NCBI GenBank assembly: GCA_963942565.1
Contig: OZ012690.1
Location: 37,682,467 to 37,746,466, forward strand
Length of the DNA: 64,000 nt
From: Maea johnstoni
Taxonomy: Eukaryota > Annelida > Polychaeta > Spionida > Magelonidae
Direction of reading: 5' to 3'
This document shows, piece by piece, positions 10,794 through 22,190 of the stretch. Made by a program: the position numbers and the translations under genes. The notes beneath the pieces are model-generated. The model was not told the DNA's origin. It did no database searches and saw only the letters and a list, made by a program, of their open reading frames with translations. Every line of letters begins with the position of its first letter. Position 1 is the stretch's first letter.

Positions 10794-11351
10794 TACTATT
10801 CATAGATTCAATCTGCATGTGTAAACTTTTGCACTCTGTAAGAAAGTTGACAGTGACTATGGGTTATACAAAGATGACTGGCTAGTCCTGACCTAGCCGT
10901 AATGTGACAAGTGAAGTGGCAACCTTATACGAAATGTTTCATCCATGAAAAAATCGTGTCAAAATAAATTATACTTGAAAACTTAATACCAATATTCTCT
11001 TTGCCATGCATCATATTTTAAACGTAAAATTGCAGATGCTTGACAATTTCAATTCATGAAGTGATAAACATTTTCTGATTCCTATTCTTTTAAATTTAAT
11101 AGTGATATTGATAGTTTTATCTTTATTTCCTAGACGAATGCGAAAGCATTAACACATATGCAGAAATACATCCATAACTGCACATTGTGCCAAGTAAAGG
11201 AAAGGTAATATTCAATAAATATGTAAATTGAAGATATTAGGGCCCTTCTCAGAATATTAAATGGCCACAAATTTAATGGTACTGTATTCCTCCCGAAGTT
11301 TGAAGAAAATTAGCTTGGAGGTGAATTGGCAATCTTTTCGTTGCCTGACCA
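10794..11351. other. Unassigned, with short repeat relics
   Basis: No gene is recognised. GCACATTGTGCCAAGTAAAG at about 11180-11200 is the reverse complement of a stretch at 6655-6680. A SINE-like tail phrase CTAGCCGTAATGTGAC lies near 10892. Confidence 0.4.
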
Positions 11352-11372
11352 ATCCCCGGGGGAGGGAATCAG
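11352..11372 (+). mobile_element. G-run-terminus element, left piece
   Basis: The phrase CCCCGGGGGAGGGAATCAG matches the left end of the G-run elements. It is cut off by the 2.2-kb element. Its continuation, AGGTAAAGAGGGG, resumes at 13609. Confidence 0.5.
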
Positions 11373-11944
11373 GGGCCAGTTTCTCGTATCGTAAATTACG
11401 ATTTTCATTGTTGAAAATCGTAATTTACGATTTTTCTGTTTCTCGAAGCTGAGCCGTTCGTAAATATTTACGAAAATTGCGTAAAATTTACGAGGACCTC
11501 AGAGGTCATCGTAAATTTACGAATGACATTTTTGGACCCTTGTTGCATGGCAACGTGGGGTAATCTCACGCACCTACACGGGCACTTGACCACACGACAA
11601 TCAGGGCAGGCCCGTGCTTATAAATATTTACATATAATTTATCAATATTTATAAATAACCTGTGTATGTTAATATATGTTTAATTAATATATACACGTGC
11701 ATAAATATTAATCATTTATTTATGGATAATTGTTTAAATATAATAAAATAAATGGTTTCTGAATATTTATTATCTCATAATTATTTACGAATCAATAAAA
11801 AAATACAATCATTCATAAATAATGTATAGATACTTTTGATTTTGAAATGTCTATAAGTTATATCTATATATCGTTTATTAATATCAAAACATGCGACAAG
11901 TACGATGCATCATCAAGTGTGAATGAGCAAATAAAAACTTACAT

Positions 11945-12730
11945 TTTAACGACGGGGGGGGGGGAAGAAAATACAAAAACTACTTATATTCACGACCATT
12001 TTGGGGAGAGAAAATACAAAAACTTTATTTTCACGATCATTTTTTTCTTTGGGGGGGGGGGGGGGGGGGAAGAAAAAGAGGAGAAATAAAGTTCTAACTT
12101 TTCTCCTCAAAAAAACGGCCGTGAAAATGACTGTTTGCTTGGCTCGTTTTCGTAGTAAGGGTAGCCTAATAATTTGCGAAATTCGCAATATAGACCACGT
12201 ACGTGTATATCATGGAATATCATTTATACAAAGTAAAACGACCATATCAATAATGGAAACATGTATTTATTCGTATGTATATCTATCAATATCTAACATC
12301 TATCTATCTGTATGTATGTATGCATGTATGTATGTATGTATGTATGCATATATATATATGATTGTATGTATGTATGTATGTATCTATCTATCTGTACACG
12401 TACATCTATCTATCGTTTTATTTTCTCTCCCCCCAAAAATGGACGTGAATATAAAAAGTATTTTTTAAATTTTCTCTCCATCCCAAAAGTCGTGAAAAAA
12501 AAGTTCTTTATTTCCTCGCCCAAAAAACGGTAGTGAAAATAAAAATTTCTTTATTTTCTCTCCCAAAACAACAGTCGTGAATATATATATATATACTTTA
12601 AATTTTCCCTCCCCTTAAAACGGTCGTGAAAATAGAAGTGTTTTATTTAATTTCCATCCCCCCCCCCCCCCCCCCCCCCCAAGAAAAAAAAGGTTATGAA
12701 AATAAATGCTCTTTCACACTTGGTCCATCG
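11945..12730. repeat. Minisatellite with tetranucleotide core
   Basis: Degenerate units with TTTTCTCTCCCCCCAAAA and CGGTCGTGAAAATA lie on both sides of a (TATG/TATC)n tract at about 12230-12410. A TTTCACACTTGGTCCATCGC edge follows at 12715. The same set of parts (unit array, edge phrase, CATGATATATTCCA phrase, tetranucleotide tract) recurs at 22900-23091, 24550-24723, 26440-26880 and 31225-31610. Poly-G and poly-C runs (near 12050 and 12660) interrupt it. Confidence 0.65.
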
Positions 12731-13044
12731 CAGACAAGCCAAAAAGCACTATCTAACCCGGGAATTTTTCGCAAACACATGACCAATGTGCGCTTTTATA
12801 TATTTCACTTGAACCTTTCTTGATACAAATTGTATTTAAAGCCCTAGTAAACTTAATTTAGAAATAATGTCTATTGATTTGTCATGGTCTTAACTATTGC
12901 TCTAAGGGCTAATATAGTAACTAGTGCAACCATGATACAATATTGATACATACATGCATACATTGACTGTGCTCCGCCACTAAGATATTCGGAGACCCCT
13001 AATTCTCCAGAAGGAGGAACAAAGGGGGGGGGGCTAATGTTAGA

Positions 13045-13460
13045 TTTGAGTTTATTGTTGAATAATGGTTGTCTAATACAGCCCCTCTCAAAAAAAGTAA
13101 TAATTATACTTCCTCGGTTTTCACCGATAATTAAAAAAACGTTATTAACCATTTAAGCAGTTAATTTGAACGACGAACAATACTGCATAAAAACGCAATT
13201 TATCTACCCTTTTCACGCACACATATGGTAGTATGTCCATGTTTTATTATGGAATATTTTGTTGCCTTTGTACGCAGGGCGGAAAGGTAATCGCTGTATC
13301 CTTCAATAGTACGCTACGGCGGGATAAATGCCCCATCCATCCCTGACGTTCATGTCACTGATGACACTTCCATACAGTGAGTGGCATATGCAACAATATG
13401 ACTATGTACGCAACAATAGGACTATATGCGCAACAAAAGGACGTCACAACAATATTTTAT
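13045..13460 (+). repeat. Third copy of the 10-kb inverted-repeat arm
   Basis: It matches 10040-10400 in order: TGTCTAATACAGCCC, CATATGGTAGTATGTCCATG, CGCAGGGCGGAAA, CTACGGCGGGAT and TGACGTTCATGTCACTGATG. It lacks the GGATGCCCGCACCAG terminus and the opposing arm. Near the end the phrase CGCAACAATAGGACTATATG is locally tripled. It lies inside the 2.2-kb GGGCC element. Confidence 0.65.
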
Positions 13461-13608
13461 CGTAAATGACGTCATCAATTACGAAATTTCGAATTCATTT
13501 ACGAAGAGCTTCGAGAAACGCAATAACTGATCTTCGTAAAAACGTTCCTAAATTAACGAATCGTAAATTACGAACGATTCGTACTTTACGATACGAGAAA
13601 CAGGCCCC

Positions 13609-13841
13609 AGGTAAAGAGGGGGGCCGCTACCGCGTTACGTATTTCGCGAAAGAAGTCTTTTTAGAGGACCTCGCCATGTCCGTAAATTTGTAAAAGAAGG
13701 GTACTTTTTTGTACCCAGGTACAAAGTAAACGGGGGTAAAAATACCCCTACAATTCACGAAATATACGCGGCTCTGACGCCGAGTGACTCCCAAAGTGAC
13801 TTGGCTTCCGAGTTTGCTGCCGCCACTTGCTGCCGCTTAAC
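13609..13841 (+). mobile_element. G-run-terminus element, right piece
   Basis: It continues the left piece at 11352. The order AGGTAAAGAGGGGGGCCGCT, GGGTACTTTTTTGTACCCAG, GACGCCGAGTGACTCCC and CCACTTGCTGCCGCT parallels copy 1. Similarity ends near 13841, so the right third is missing. Confidence 0.62.
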
Positions 13842-14051
13842 TAGTTCAGACATAAACCCTACCTATTTTCCCGTTTCTGTTTTCATCCTACTACTAAGAC
13901 GGTAGGGTTTAGTGTTAAGTCTTAAAAATCATGTTAGCACTCTTCCACCGAAATTTTGAGGGGAAGCATTTTGCTATAATCTGGGACGTAGAATTGTTGC
14001 GAAATTACTCAACAATAGACGTGACGTCACTATCAAATAGAAGCAAGACAA
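13842..14051. other. Upstream region of the three-exon gene
   Basis: This is non-repetitive sequence between a transposon relic and the predicted promoter. I see nothing specific apart from CpG-bearing motifs such as GACGTGACGTCAC at about 14019-14031, which contains a CRE-like TGACGTCA. Confidence 0.4.
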
Positions 14052-14059
14052 TCACGTGA
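14052..14059 (+). promoter_or_regulatory. E-box TCACGTGA upstream of start
   Basis: A perfect palindromic TCACGTGA (E-box, recognised by bHLH-zip factors such as USF/TFE3) lies 130 bp before the ATG at 14189. The two GPCR genes have a CACGTG at a similar distance. A TGACGTCA CRE-like site lies about 30 bp further upstream. That these act in this promoter is inference. Confidence 0.35.
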
Positions 14060-14188
14060 TAAGCATAGGTACATAGCAACGTCGTAGCTCGTGTAAATAC
14101 GCGCAATCAGAGTAACACGTCTGATCGTCGTTGCAATATAGCAAACGTTTTGCTGCATTATTTGAGCAAAAGTGTCAAACCTTTGAAT

Positions 14189-16662
14189 ATGATGAATATA
14201 ATGAAAATGCCGTCTTTCTCCGAGTTGAATATTTTAGACATCAGAGTTCTCACCAGCATCAGAGGAAACTCTGTAAGTATCAAATCAATTCTTAAAGCAT
14301 GTTATGATTTTTTTAAAAATTATTCGAAAATGTTCCATGCAAATGACTCGAATTTCTCAAAAGTTTCACCGCAGAAAAATCATTTCCACCAAATCTTTAT
14401 GATTATTCTTTTATTTTACTTTTTGCCAAAGATCAAAATTGCCTGTATTTGTAAGTGCAGGTTTTACTTCTTTTCTATCTAAAAATGTTATTAGAACCTC
14501 AAATGTGAAATATCCCCGCCTATCAAGTAATTGTCCTTCACCTTCCCTGGCACCTTGCCAATTCCGAGCACAATCAATGATTTGAAAAGTTAATAGTTAA
14601 GGCTCATGTGAATTATGGGGATAATCTTTTGACTCAGCTTCTTATGCTACGCATGCGTTCATTTAGCTATTTAACCTGTCCGGGTTCGAATCCCACCGGG
14701 GTATGTGAGAAAGTTGCCAATGGCTTGGGTTTTGGTGATGGTTTTCGCCGGGTACGCCGATTTCCTCACCAGTTACAACTGGCTACTCACGACTTAGCCG
14801 CAATATGGCAGAAAAACTGACGAAAAACGAAATTCCAAATTAACTATTTTGCCTATATGCAAATCATACATTGCCTGAAAGGTCTTATGATAATGAGCAA
14901 ATTAAGCGTCACCCAAAGACCGGTTACCATTTAATGTGGAGGAAATGAAATGGTACTTGGGTGCAGATTTAAGCCTAAACTACAGTATGTGATTATTGAC
15001 TGAACGTAAACATCATATATCTGACTCGTGCAGACCCTTCATTTTGCCGTCCATTTATTGCAGAATAGAAAATATTTCCAACTGTGTTATTTTGACAAAA
15101 TATTGGCATAGAGCTATGCGTTTTTCCTTTCTACAGAAATACATATCCATTAAATGGATAATAATTACTTCCATATACTGTATATGGCTTTAATTTGGAC
15201 TGCTAGACGTTTCGCTTTACCGCCCTGATGGAGGTTATTTGTGTCACATTAAATTTGCGCATTCAAGCACTCAAACTATGCTTTATTATCATAAAGATAT
15301 TTATTTGAAGGATGTTATTTTGGCACTATCATTAGGAACTCGAAAATAGCCAAAATTAAATGCCTGTAAAATTCCAGTTATACAGTAAAGGATAACAATT
15401 CAAATAAAACGCGCTGGGCAAGATGTCAACTACAAAATGTATCACAAATCACAGGTTTACATGCTACAGGGTTATTATTTTTACACAGGCACGTGACCCA
15501 CAGTTTCCGGTGGAAATATCTTCAGGGCAGGGAGATGTAGAAGTTTGGGAAGGACTTGAGTATGTTGAGCACAAACCCCCAGTCTGCCCTAGAGCATGTG
15601 TTGATGCCACAGAGGATGACAACCTCCTTCCTTCAGCCAGTGCCTCCTACATAAGTACTGGTAGTGTTTGGGACTGCGAAGATGATTGTGATGATCTCAA
15701 GGATGTAACAAATCCATCTGGAAATCAGGTACATATCCATGTACAGTTGTCATTTTTCTAATCCTGAACATGATTTAATCACTTTATTGATCTATTTATA
15801 AGCCGTTTATGTTCGCTGAATTATTATTTTTTGGTTCATCTAAATTACTTGCACATCATTGTGTTGGAGAGTATCTTGCTATATAGAATCATTTTTGAAG
15901 CAGTGTCAGGCTTGGTAATACAAACAATAGTGGTCAAACGGCATTTCTTTTTCTAAACCTTTCTCTTTCACCAAAACTGACATACACACATAGAAAATAG
16001 ATGAAACTAATCAAGGTTAGTATAACCTGAAACAATAAAGGTTACAATACTGGTCAAAGCAATTGAGCAACACATTAGTCACAAAGAAATATGTTCATAC
16101 TTAAATGATCTTCCTTAACTCAGATACTATCTATCAGTACTCTTTTTAACAGGTTGGACAAAAGGATGGACTGGTTAAGAAATGGTCATCAATAGATCTC
16201 AGCCAGTTTTCAATCGACTGCCAAACTGAAGGAGAATTCCAAGATGAAAATAACACTCTGCATGAAGAGAAACTAGGAGAGCTAGACTCCTTCTTGGAGG
16301 TGGATTTGGTAGATGAGTTGTTCAACGACCGACCTGCACCTGAGACTGTGAAATCTACCAAAAGGAGCAGATTTCAAAAGTTGAACAGATTAAAGAATTT
16401 ATTTTACTTCAATTCAAAAAGCAAGAACACAAAGAATACAGCCACCAATTTAAACACTGTATCACGTGATGTTGAGAAGATTATATCTGACGCTATTGGT
16501 GTTACCATTACGAGTTGGTTTGCCACTGAGGACATCCCAAACACAATGTGCAATGATGAGGTCGAGCCGTTTGTGATAGGAAATTCTGTGTGTGTTCCCA
16601 AGAAGCCTTCTTTCAGAAAAAGGATTGTGAAAGGATTACGGAGGCTTTTCAGAATGAAGTAA
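14189..16662 (+). CDS. Three-exon gene, 277-residue protein of unknown function
   Basis: The model is exon 1 14189-14272, exon 2 15489-15728 and exon 3 16153-16662 (TAA at 16660). Donors are CT|GTAAGTAT and CAG|GTACAT. Acceptors are TTTTTACACAG and TTTTTAACAG. All junctions fall between codons (phase 0), and the three exons join into one frame of 278 codons including the stop. AATAAA overlaps the stop region at 16662-16667, with a second copy a little downstream. Residues 29-108 are acidic with several Cys (PPVCPRACVDATEDD, DCEDDCDDLK). Residues 109-175 are polar and acidic. Two basic, Leu/Phe-containing segments follow (KRSRFQKLNRLKNLFYF and, at the very C-terminus, KKPSFRKRIVKGLRRLFRMK). 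They resemble each other and could be amphipathic helices. There is no signal peptide or membrane segment. I do not recognise the family. Intron 1 holds a SINE. The start is the first of several close in-frame ATGs; 14201 and 14207 are alternatives. Confidence 0.6.
14640..14832 (+). repeat. SINE family B in intron 1
   Basis: It has a B-box-like GGGTTCGAATCCCACC, then GTATGTGAGAAAGTTGCCAA, a CCGATTTCCTCACC block and a tail with CTACTCACGACTTAGCC. It is homologous to 1568-1700 and 54880-55066. It sits inside intron 1 of the three-exon gene, in the sense direction. The tRNA-like head upstream of 14660 is poorly preserved. Confidence 0.68.
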
Positions 16663-16667
16663 ATAAA

Positions 16668-19600
16668 ATCAACATTGACTAATAAATCTTACTTATTGCA
16701 TTTAAAAAGCCTTTTATTGTATTTACCTCAGCCCTAAACGTATGAGATATTGTAATGTAAGTTTATCCTTTACCATACCTGTGACTTTGGTTATTATTCC
16801 CTAGACATGTTTGTCACCTATACAGTGCCAACATTTAATTCCTGCACTGAATGCGTGGGCAGCCAGGGCAAAACACACGAGCGTACGCCCGATTGACACC
16901 CAGTTTCCTGGACACGGATGCAAGGATGACCTTGCAACTGAACGTAGCTTTGATTCGCAAGCTACGTGGGTCATTGATGTGCTTGGCCTATTTTTGATGT
17001 GCTATCAATGGGTGCTTATACAACCAGGCTCTGGTAGACGTCTGGTCGATTGGTGCAGAAAATAAATGTCTTTACTGTAAATAGCCAGTAAGGCAGTGAA
17101 GTAGTACGTGATCAGCTTTTGACTTTAGTTTAGTGAGATCAATCTATTGCTTCTCCACTTGACGTGTGGTCGCGGTCGCCCTGCCTCCGCACAACTTCGC
17201 ATGACCTACCAAAATATTACAACCTTAATCCAAAATTTCACCTCTAGAATTGAGTGTTCCTGGATGTACGACAGTTTAATTCATAAACTATGTGCGTACC
17301 AGCTTATCCTGCCATGCCCACAAGGATGAGTACATCCTGGCACATGCAGCATATGTGAGATATGGCTGCCCTCAGAGAGGAAATGGACTATTGAAATATA
17401 ATTCGCGCTACCAAAAAGCGCAAAGGCCGAGCGGCAGCTTTACTAAATATTTTTACTTTTCTTTGTATGATATTGGCATGGCAAGGATGAGTGCGCATAG
17501 ATTCGGAATTCATGATTTTCACAATTTCAAAGCCTTAAATGCTTGCGCAGCTCGATATTTCTACCTTTATAGGCGGATCCAGGTGGGAGGGCTCACCCGT
17601 TTCGCCCCCTATAGTCTGTCTAACTTAAGTTGGCTAACCGCTTTTTCCTCTTATTTCCCACAAAAAGTTCGTTTTTGCCTTCCAAACTTGGCAAACCTCT
17701 TTGCAGCACTACCGCGTGTATAAACATACTTTCTGGCTCAAATTTGTGTCTGTTGATTTTGCTCATTAGGTCCCATGGTAAAATTTGCCCATTGCCAACT
17801 ATTGACAACAGTACAAACACACGAGATCGTCATTGTTGGCAATGAGCTAAAAAGCTGACGGAGAATTCCAGCTTTCCAAAAATATAAATTTAAACTTTGT
17901 AGCCCATTTGGATCCAGAGATATTGCCAATTGAAATAGACCAGCTCCTCCGTTTAAGGAGCAATCTTTTATATGGTCTGGGATTACTTCCCTTAAGGGTC
18001 AAATAAAAGATCCAAATTGCACACCCCCCTACCCTGAAATCCAAGATCCGCCGCTGGCATTACCCTTCAAATGCAGTCAAAAAGTTACGAATTTGATATC
18101 CGTGACGTCATCTTTTACTTGTTCTTCGCGAAAAACCTATCGGGAGCTCCATGATATAAGCTTTATATTTATGCAATAACCACATAGTAGGAGTAGCGAT
18201 TGACCGAAAATATGGCATGAAATTACAATGATTTTAATCTGTTGCAAAATCGTCATTTCGCAACAAATTTCGACTTGAATTAAGTAGAATTAATTGTGGC
18301 GGTTCTAACAACTTAAACCGCATTGAAATTGACCCACGGAAAGACCAGTAATTCATTTTAACAGTGTATCAGCATAACTGGTGCTAGTGTCGACATTTTC
18401 CCGTAGATGTCACCACTCGTCATTTGGCGGGTTTCGATGACGTCATTTTCGTGACATATTTTGCCGATAGAGAGCGCTATTTGTTGCCTACGGTCGTCTA
18501 CGGTCAAAACGGTATTTTGATACAATTTATACAATTTAAAGGAATCAATCGTTACATTACGGCACGAATGGTCTAGGGGCGATCTCTATTTAGTATTCCC
18601 GCACACGCCAGGGGCGCTTGTTAAAAGGTCTGGTGAGATCGCACGTTTTCCGCCATTATAAAATGGCAGCGACTGTAGCAGATGCGGCAATGTAATTCCG
18701 AGCTCACAAGTCCATTGTAGATGCATGGCATCTATTAGAAATTTGCCGGGGCAAGTTATTCATTGCAAGAGAAAAGAACTATATGGAAATTAAAAGATAA
18801 TCATAGGATAGAGTATCCTACAAGTATCTTTTGTCAATTAAAGGGTGATATTAATGTTATTTGTCATCAATGTGTTGACATGTTGAGTGGTCTCTTGCAT
18901 CTTTGAAAAAGTCATTTTATAAAAAATATTTGGGTGTCCCGATGGGTGATTTTTGAGGGATTTGGCGTCCAAATGAGGCCCATATACCCTGCTGGCTAAG
19001 GCTATATACCCATCTGTTATACTCTATTTTGAAACTCTTCGAATGCTTTAAAAATGTAGTTTGGTTCGGATAATTTTATGCTATAAACAGATTAATAGTT
19101 CTAGCAGGATACCTGAGTGTGTGGAAATGATCATAATGCTCTTTAAACGTTCAGTGTAGCTATGTATATCCCTCATGCAGTTACCCCTAAACATATTTCA
19201 AGAAGCATAAGGTACCTATTCAACGTACTTCTTGCCATTAGAGAAAACCAAAACTTTATCCCTCCCATTAACATACATTGGAGGTCTAGATCTAGGGTTC
19301 AACAATGACCTAGTATTGCTAGTAGCATATATAATATACTAGCCCTTCTTGAAGTTCTTTAAGTTTGACCTCATAAAACATTTACAATGCGTACACCTCC
19401 TTTTTACTAGCTTTCATGTTATTTATACCCTACATCATGCAGACGCGGATCCACGCCGGTTTGCATCGATGCACGTGCATCGCTCAAGCGCCAAGGTGCA
19501 TTTTTTCATAGCAAAGTGCATCGGTCAGATTTTCCAACCCAGACGCACCATCTGTGTCTTTCATGAAGAACTGGTCACCCATTCGACACGGTAAATGTTA

Positions 19601-19865
19601 AATCTTCCCGTAATGATGTTAGTCTAGTTCCGTCTCAAGCAGAAAGTGATCACGTACATATTGGTACTCAAAAGAGGCATTCCCAGAGTTTTTGATAAAA
19701 CCGCCGTTTGTCGTGAGATGTGACGAACAGTTCTCCAACTTGAGACTTTTAAAGTTTGTACAAGTAATTTTGATTCCTGCTCCAACTGAGTGATAGCTAT
19801 TAACAAATGAGGGTGTATCAGTAGACGATGTCATACTAGATCTCGAGATCTTGATCAATGTATTA
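16668..19865. other. Unassigned 3.2-kb region
   Basis: No gene model is convincing. Open frames at 16811-17065, 17292-17723 and nearby have neither recognisable domains nor supported splice sites. At 18664 an ATG in good context (AAAATGG) opens a frame reading MAATVADAAM before a stop, within a locally GC-richer patch (18400-18700). It could be the relic or first exon of a gene, but nothing downstream confirms this. Confidence 0.4.
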
Positions 19866-19879
19866 ATCTTGCAACTTTA

Positions 19880-20154
19880 GGAGGGATCCACCGTGGCCTA
19901 GTGGTTACGATGCCTGGCTCCCAAGCGTGAGTTCGCAGGTTCGAGTCTCCGCTGGATCCCCAAGCGGGTTGGCCTGGTCGCTATATAAATGTTCGGCGTT
20001 GTGGAGGGCTGTCTATGGTCTTTCTGCAACTGAAAGACCCCTTAGAACTATTCGTGAAGAGTAGGGAATTTCTTCCCGGTTCCGGGTTTCTATCTCGTCG
20101 CGATATGACCTAAGCTATAAGCTGTTGAAAGCGACGTAAAACCCAATTCCTTCC
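19880..20154 (+). mobile_element. Full-length tRNA-derived SINE (family A)
   Basis: The 275-bp insertion is bounded by the perfect 14-bp direct repeat ATCTTGCAACTTTA at 19866-19879 and 20155-20168. Its head (19884-19959, 76 nt) still draws as a tRNA. The 7-bp acceptor stem GGATCCA/TGGATCC pairs perfectly. An A-box GTGGCCTAGTGG and B-box GGTTCGAGTCTCC are in place, and the anticodon loop CTCCCAA suggests a tRNA-Gly(CCC)-like ancestor. The body ends in GAAAGCGACGTAAAACCC and a TTCCTTCC-type tail. Perfect duplications and an unbroken head suggest a recent insertion. A 5'-truncated relative lies at 62628-62800. Confidence 0.88.
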
Positions 20155-20329
20155 ATCTTGCAACTTTATTGACCGTATCTATAAGGTAGGTAATGAGTTC
20201 AAAGCAAAAGCAGTTAAATACTATGTTCATACAGACATACACCAACATATGGCCAGTACGAAATTCAGGAAAGCACTTGTTTGTGTGTCAAGTATAATTA
20301 CACTTAAACTGAAAACAGGAACACTCGAC

Positions 20330-20810
20330 TGACCAAAAGTGACTCATGGGGTTAAATTGTGAATATTGAATATAGGATTATTTTACGATGTACGCCTATG
20401 TTCGAGCATTTATTGGTGGCTTTCCCTGCTTAATAACTCTGCAGAATAACAGAGCAAGGATTACAGAGTGTGACAGAATATTAAGATACAAGCATCTTAG
20501 GTTTTTGACTCTTCCCTATGTATTGAATATTCAATAACATGGTCGCTTCAAACATATTTTTGATATCACATGTTTGTGGATTTGCAGGAAAATTCTTTAA
20601 TGACGTAATTCGACTGAATTGATTAGTGGGTTTGATTTGTGAATATAGGATCATTTGACAAGTTATTGAAGAGACACAAAGCCTTTACCCTTTTCCTGTT
20701 AATCAACTGATATAAAAACACATCATTTCAATTATCACTCCGCAGAATAAAGGAGCAAGTATTACATAGTGTGACAAAAATAAGATACAAGCAGAATATG
20801 GCATATACAT
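20330..20810 (+). repeat. Degenerate tandem pair of a dispersed repeat
   Basis: Two blocks (about 20330-20520 and 20610-20800) share the order GTTAAATTGTGAATAT/GTTTGATTTGTGAATAT, AGGATTATTTT/AGGATCATTTG, then GCAGAATAACAGAGCAAGGATTAC/GCAGAATAAAGGAGCAAGTATTAC and TAAGATACAAGCA. The first part (GGGGTTAATTTGTAAATA plus AGGGTCATTTT) also occurs at 36213-36475 and in inverse near 41851-41900. Confidence 0.6.
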
Positions 20811-21094
20811 CTATTGCATTAAGATGTGCAAGAGATTATCAAAATGGCAGGGGAGTACCAAACTGGGCCGAAAGAGAAACAAGAGTTAGAGATAGAGAGA
20901 CAGGGTTCACATGAACCATGCAACCCCACTTAATCCGTCCCTGTTATGTTTATTATTTGTTATTAGCTTGATCGTTTAAAAAACATAGTCAAAATGACTA
21001 ATCTCATTATATTGGTCTTTATCTATGACATGGTTGATAACAGGGTTGATGCTAAAAATGAAATTCTTCCTGACAATAGTTGACTTCTTTGGTG

Positions 21095-21350
21095 TATGTG
21101 AGTATTATTACTGAAAGGTTGGAGTGACCATGTAAGTATGCTATACTGGAAAAGTAGGGGACTCATGTGAGTGTAATAAACTAAAAAGGTAGGTGCCCTG
21201 TTTATGATATACTGAAAAGTTAGAATGCTGCTAAAGGAGGGATACCTAATTATTATATACTGAAAAGGTGGGGTGTTCATAAAAGTATGATATACTAGAA
21301 AGGTGCCTATGTGAGTGTACTATATTGAAACAACAGGATACTGGAAAAGA
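21095..21350 (+). repeat. Degenerate tandem repeat, about 44 bp
   Basis: Six or so units carry the phrase TATACTGAAAAGGTGGGGTG with variations such as TATACTGGAAAAGTAGGGG and TATACTAGAAAGGTG, separated by CATGTGAGTATGATA-like linkers. No coding sense is seen. Confidence 0.6.
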
Positions 21351-21928
21351 AATTCTGAGCTACGGGAGTTCTACCTTATGCATATTATTTGCCTATCACT
21401 AAGAAAGGATGTTTCTCATGTTGTCTGTGAGAGAGGAACAGGCGAGTGTTTCTGTATATCATAGCATGGGTGGAATTGATTAGCATATAGTTTATTTGAA
21501 AGAGGGCTTGACATATCGCCAATCTAGTCAGTTTGTACATTCACACCAGGATATACCCTTAACATTTGTTTTCTGGTCCTAACGATACTTGGTACAAACC
21601 TTTAGGAATAAGCCTACATTCACTAAACATTTAAGGGGAATTTGTATGTTAGATTTAGATCAACATGTCTCCTTGTAATTCTTTAAAATTGCTTCAGTCG
21701 TAAAGATACTATTAAAACAATCATAATATACGTGGCTGCTACAGACACAAATGGTTTAAAGGATGTTAGACATAGAGCACCAAACAACCTGGGGTTGTAG
21801 GTTTGACAATACCTTAGGAGGTGAAATTACATTCCTGGTCAACAGTACATCTAATTAGGGTCTAATGAGAAGAAGTTTGTGTTGTATTCACCAGACTAAT
21901 GAGGGCTTTGTGTTGTTATGTAGGTATA

Positions 21929-22190
21929 CGGATATCAATATATAGATTTAGACACTTGAACCTGTTACTTAAGTCCCTTAGGACGTAGATTATTCATAAC
22001 TGTGGAGCTGATTAAGTTACAACTCTATGCCAGTGCCAATTAAAGGTAGAATACAGGTAATGTATATATTCTGACATCAACATATAGGTCTAGACACTGG
22101 AAACGGTTACTTAAGTGTGGAACTGATTTAGTTTCAACTCTATGACAGCACTGGTCAAGTAAAGGTCAGTAGAATACAGGTAATGGCAGT
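21929..22190 (+). repeat. Local tandem pair, about 130 bp
   Basis: GATATCAATATATAGATTTA with GACACTTGAACCTGTTACTT recurs as GACATCAACATATAGGTCTA with GACACTGGAAACGGTTACTT about 130 bp later. Both are followed by CTGATT, TACAACTCTATG-like text and AGGTAGAATACAGGTAATG. The second unit runs straight into the 962-bp direct repeat. Confidence 0.6.

Larger units (their letters stand above)
11373..13607 (+). mobile_element. 2.2-kb DNA element with GGGCC termini
   Basis: The left terminus GGGCCAGTTTCTCGTATCG and the right terminus, read in reverse, GGGCCTGTTTCTCGTATCG form inverted repeats of about 28 bp. Each is flanked by CAG (11370-11372 and 13608-13610), a 3-bp target duplication. The flanks together rebuild a G-run-terminus element. 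Subterminal DNA is rich in self-complementary ATCGTAAATTACGAT motifs, and 11391-11435 forms a hairpin. The interior carries a minisatellite block (11945-12730) and an arm copy of the 10-kb inverted repeat (13045-13460). I found no transposase. The 3-bp duplication would suit PIF/Harbinger-type elements, but the usual TWA preference is not met, so the superfamily is uncertain. Confidence 0.66.

Noticed and set aside
17292-17723. 143-codon frame
   Set aside because: It has no recognisable domain and no supported splice sites, and overlapping frames of similar size occur on the other strand (17620-17929).
19884-19959. Functional tRNA gene
   Set aside because: The cloverleaf is good, but it continues directly into a SINE body with target duplications, so it is the head of a retroposon.
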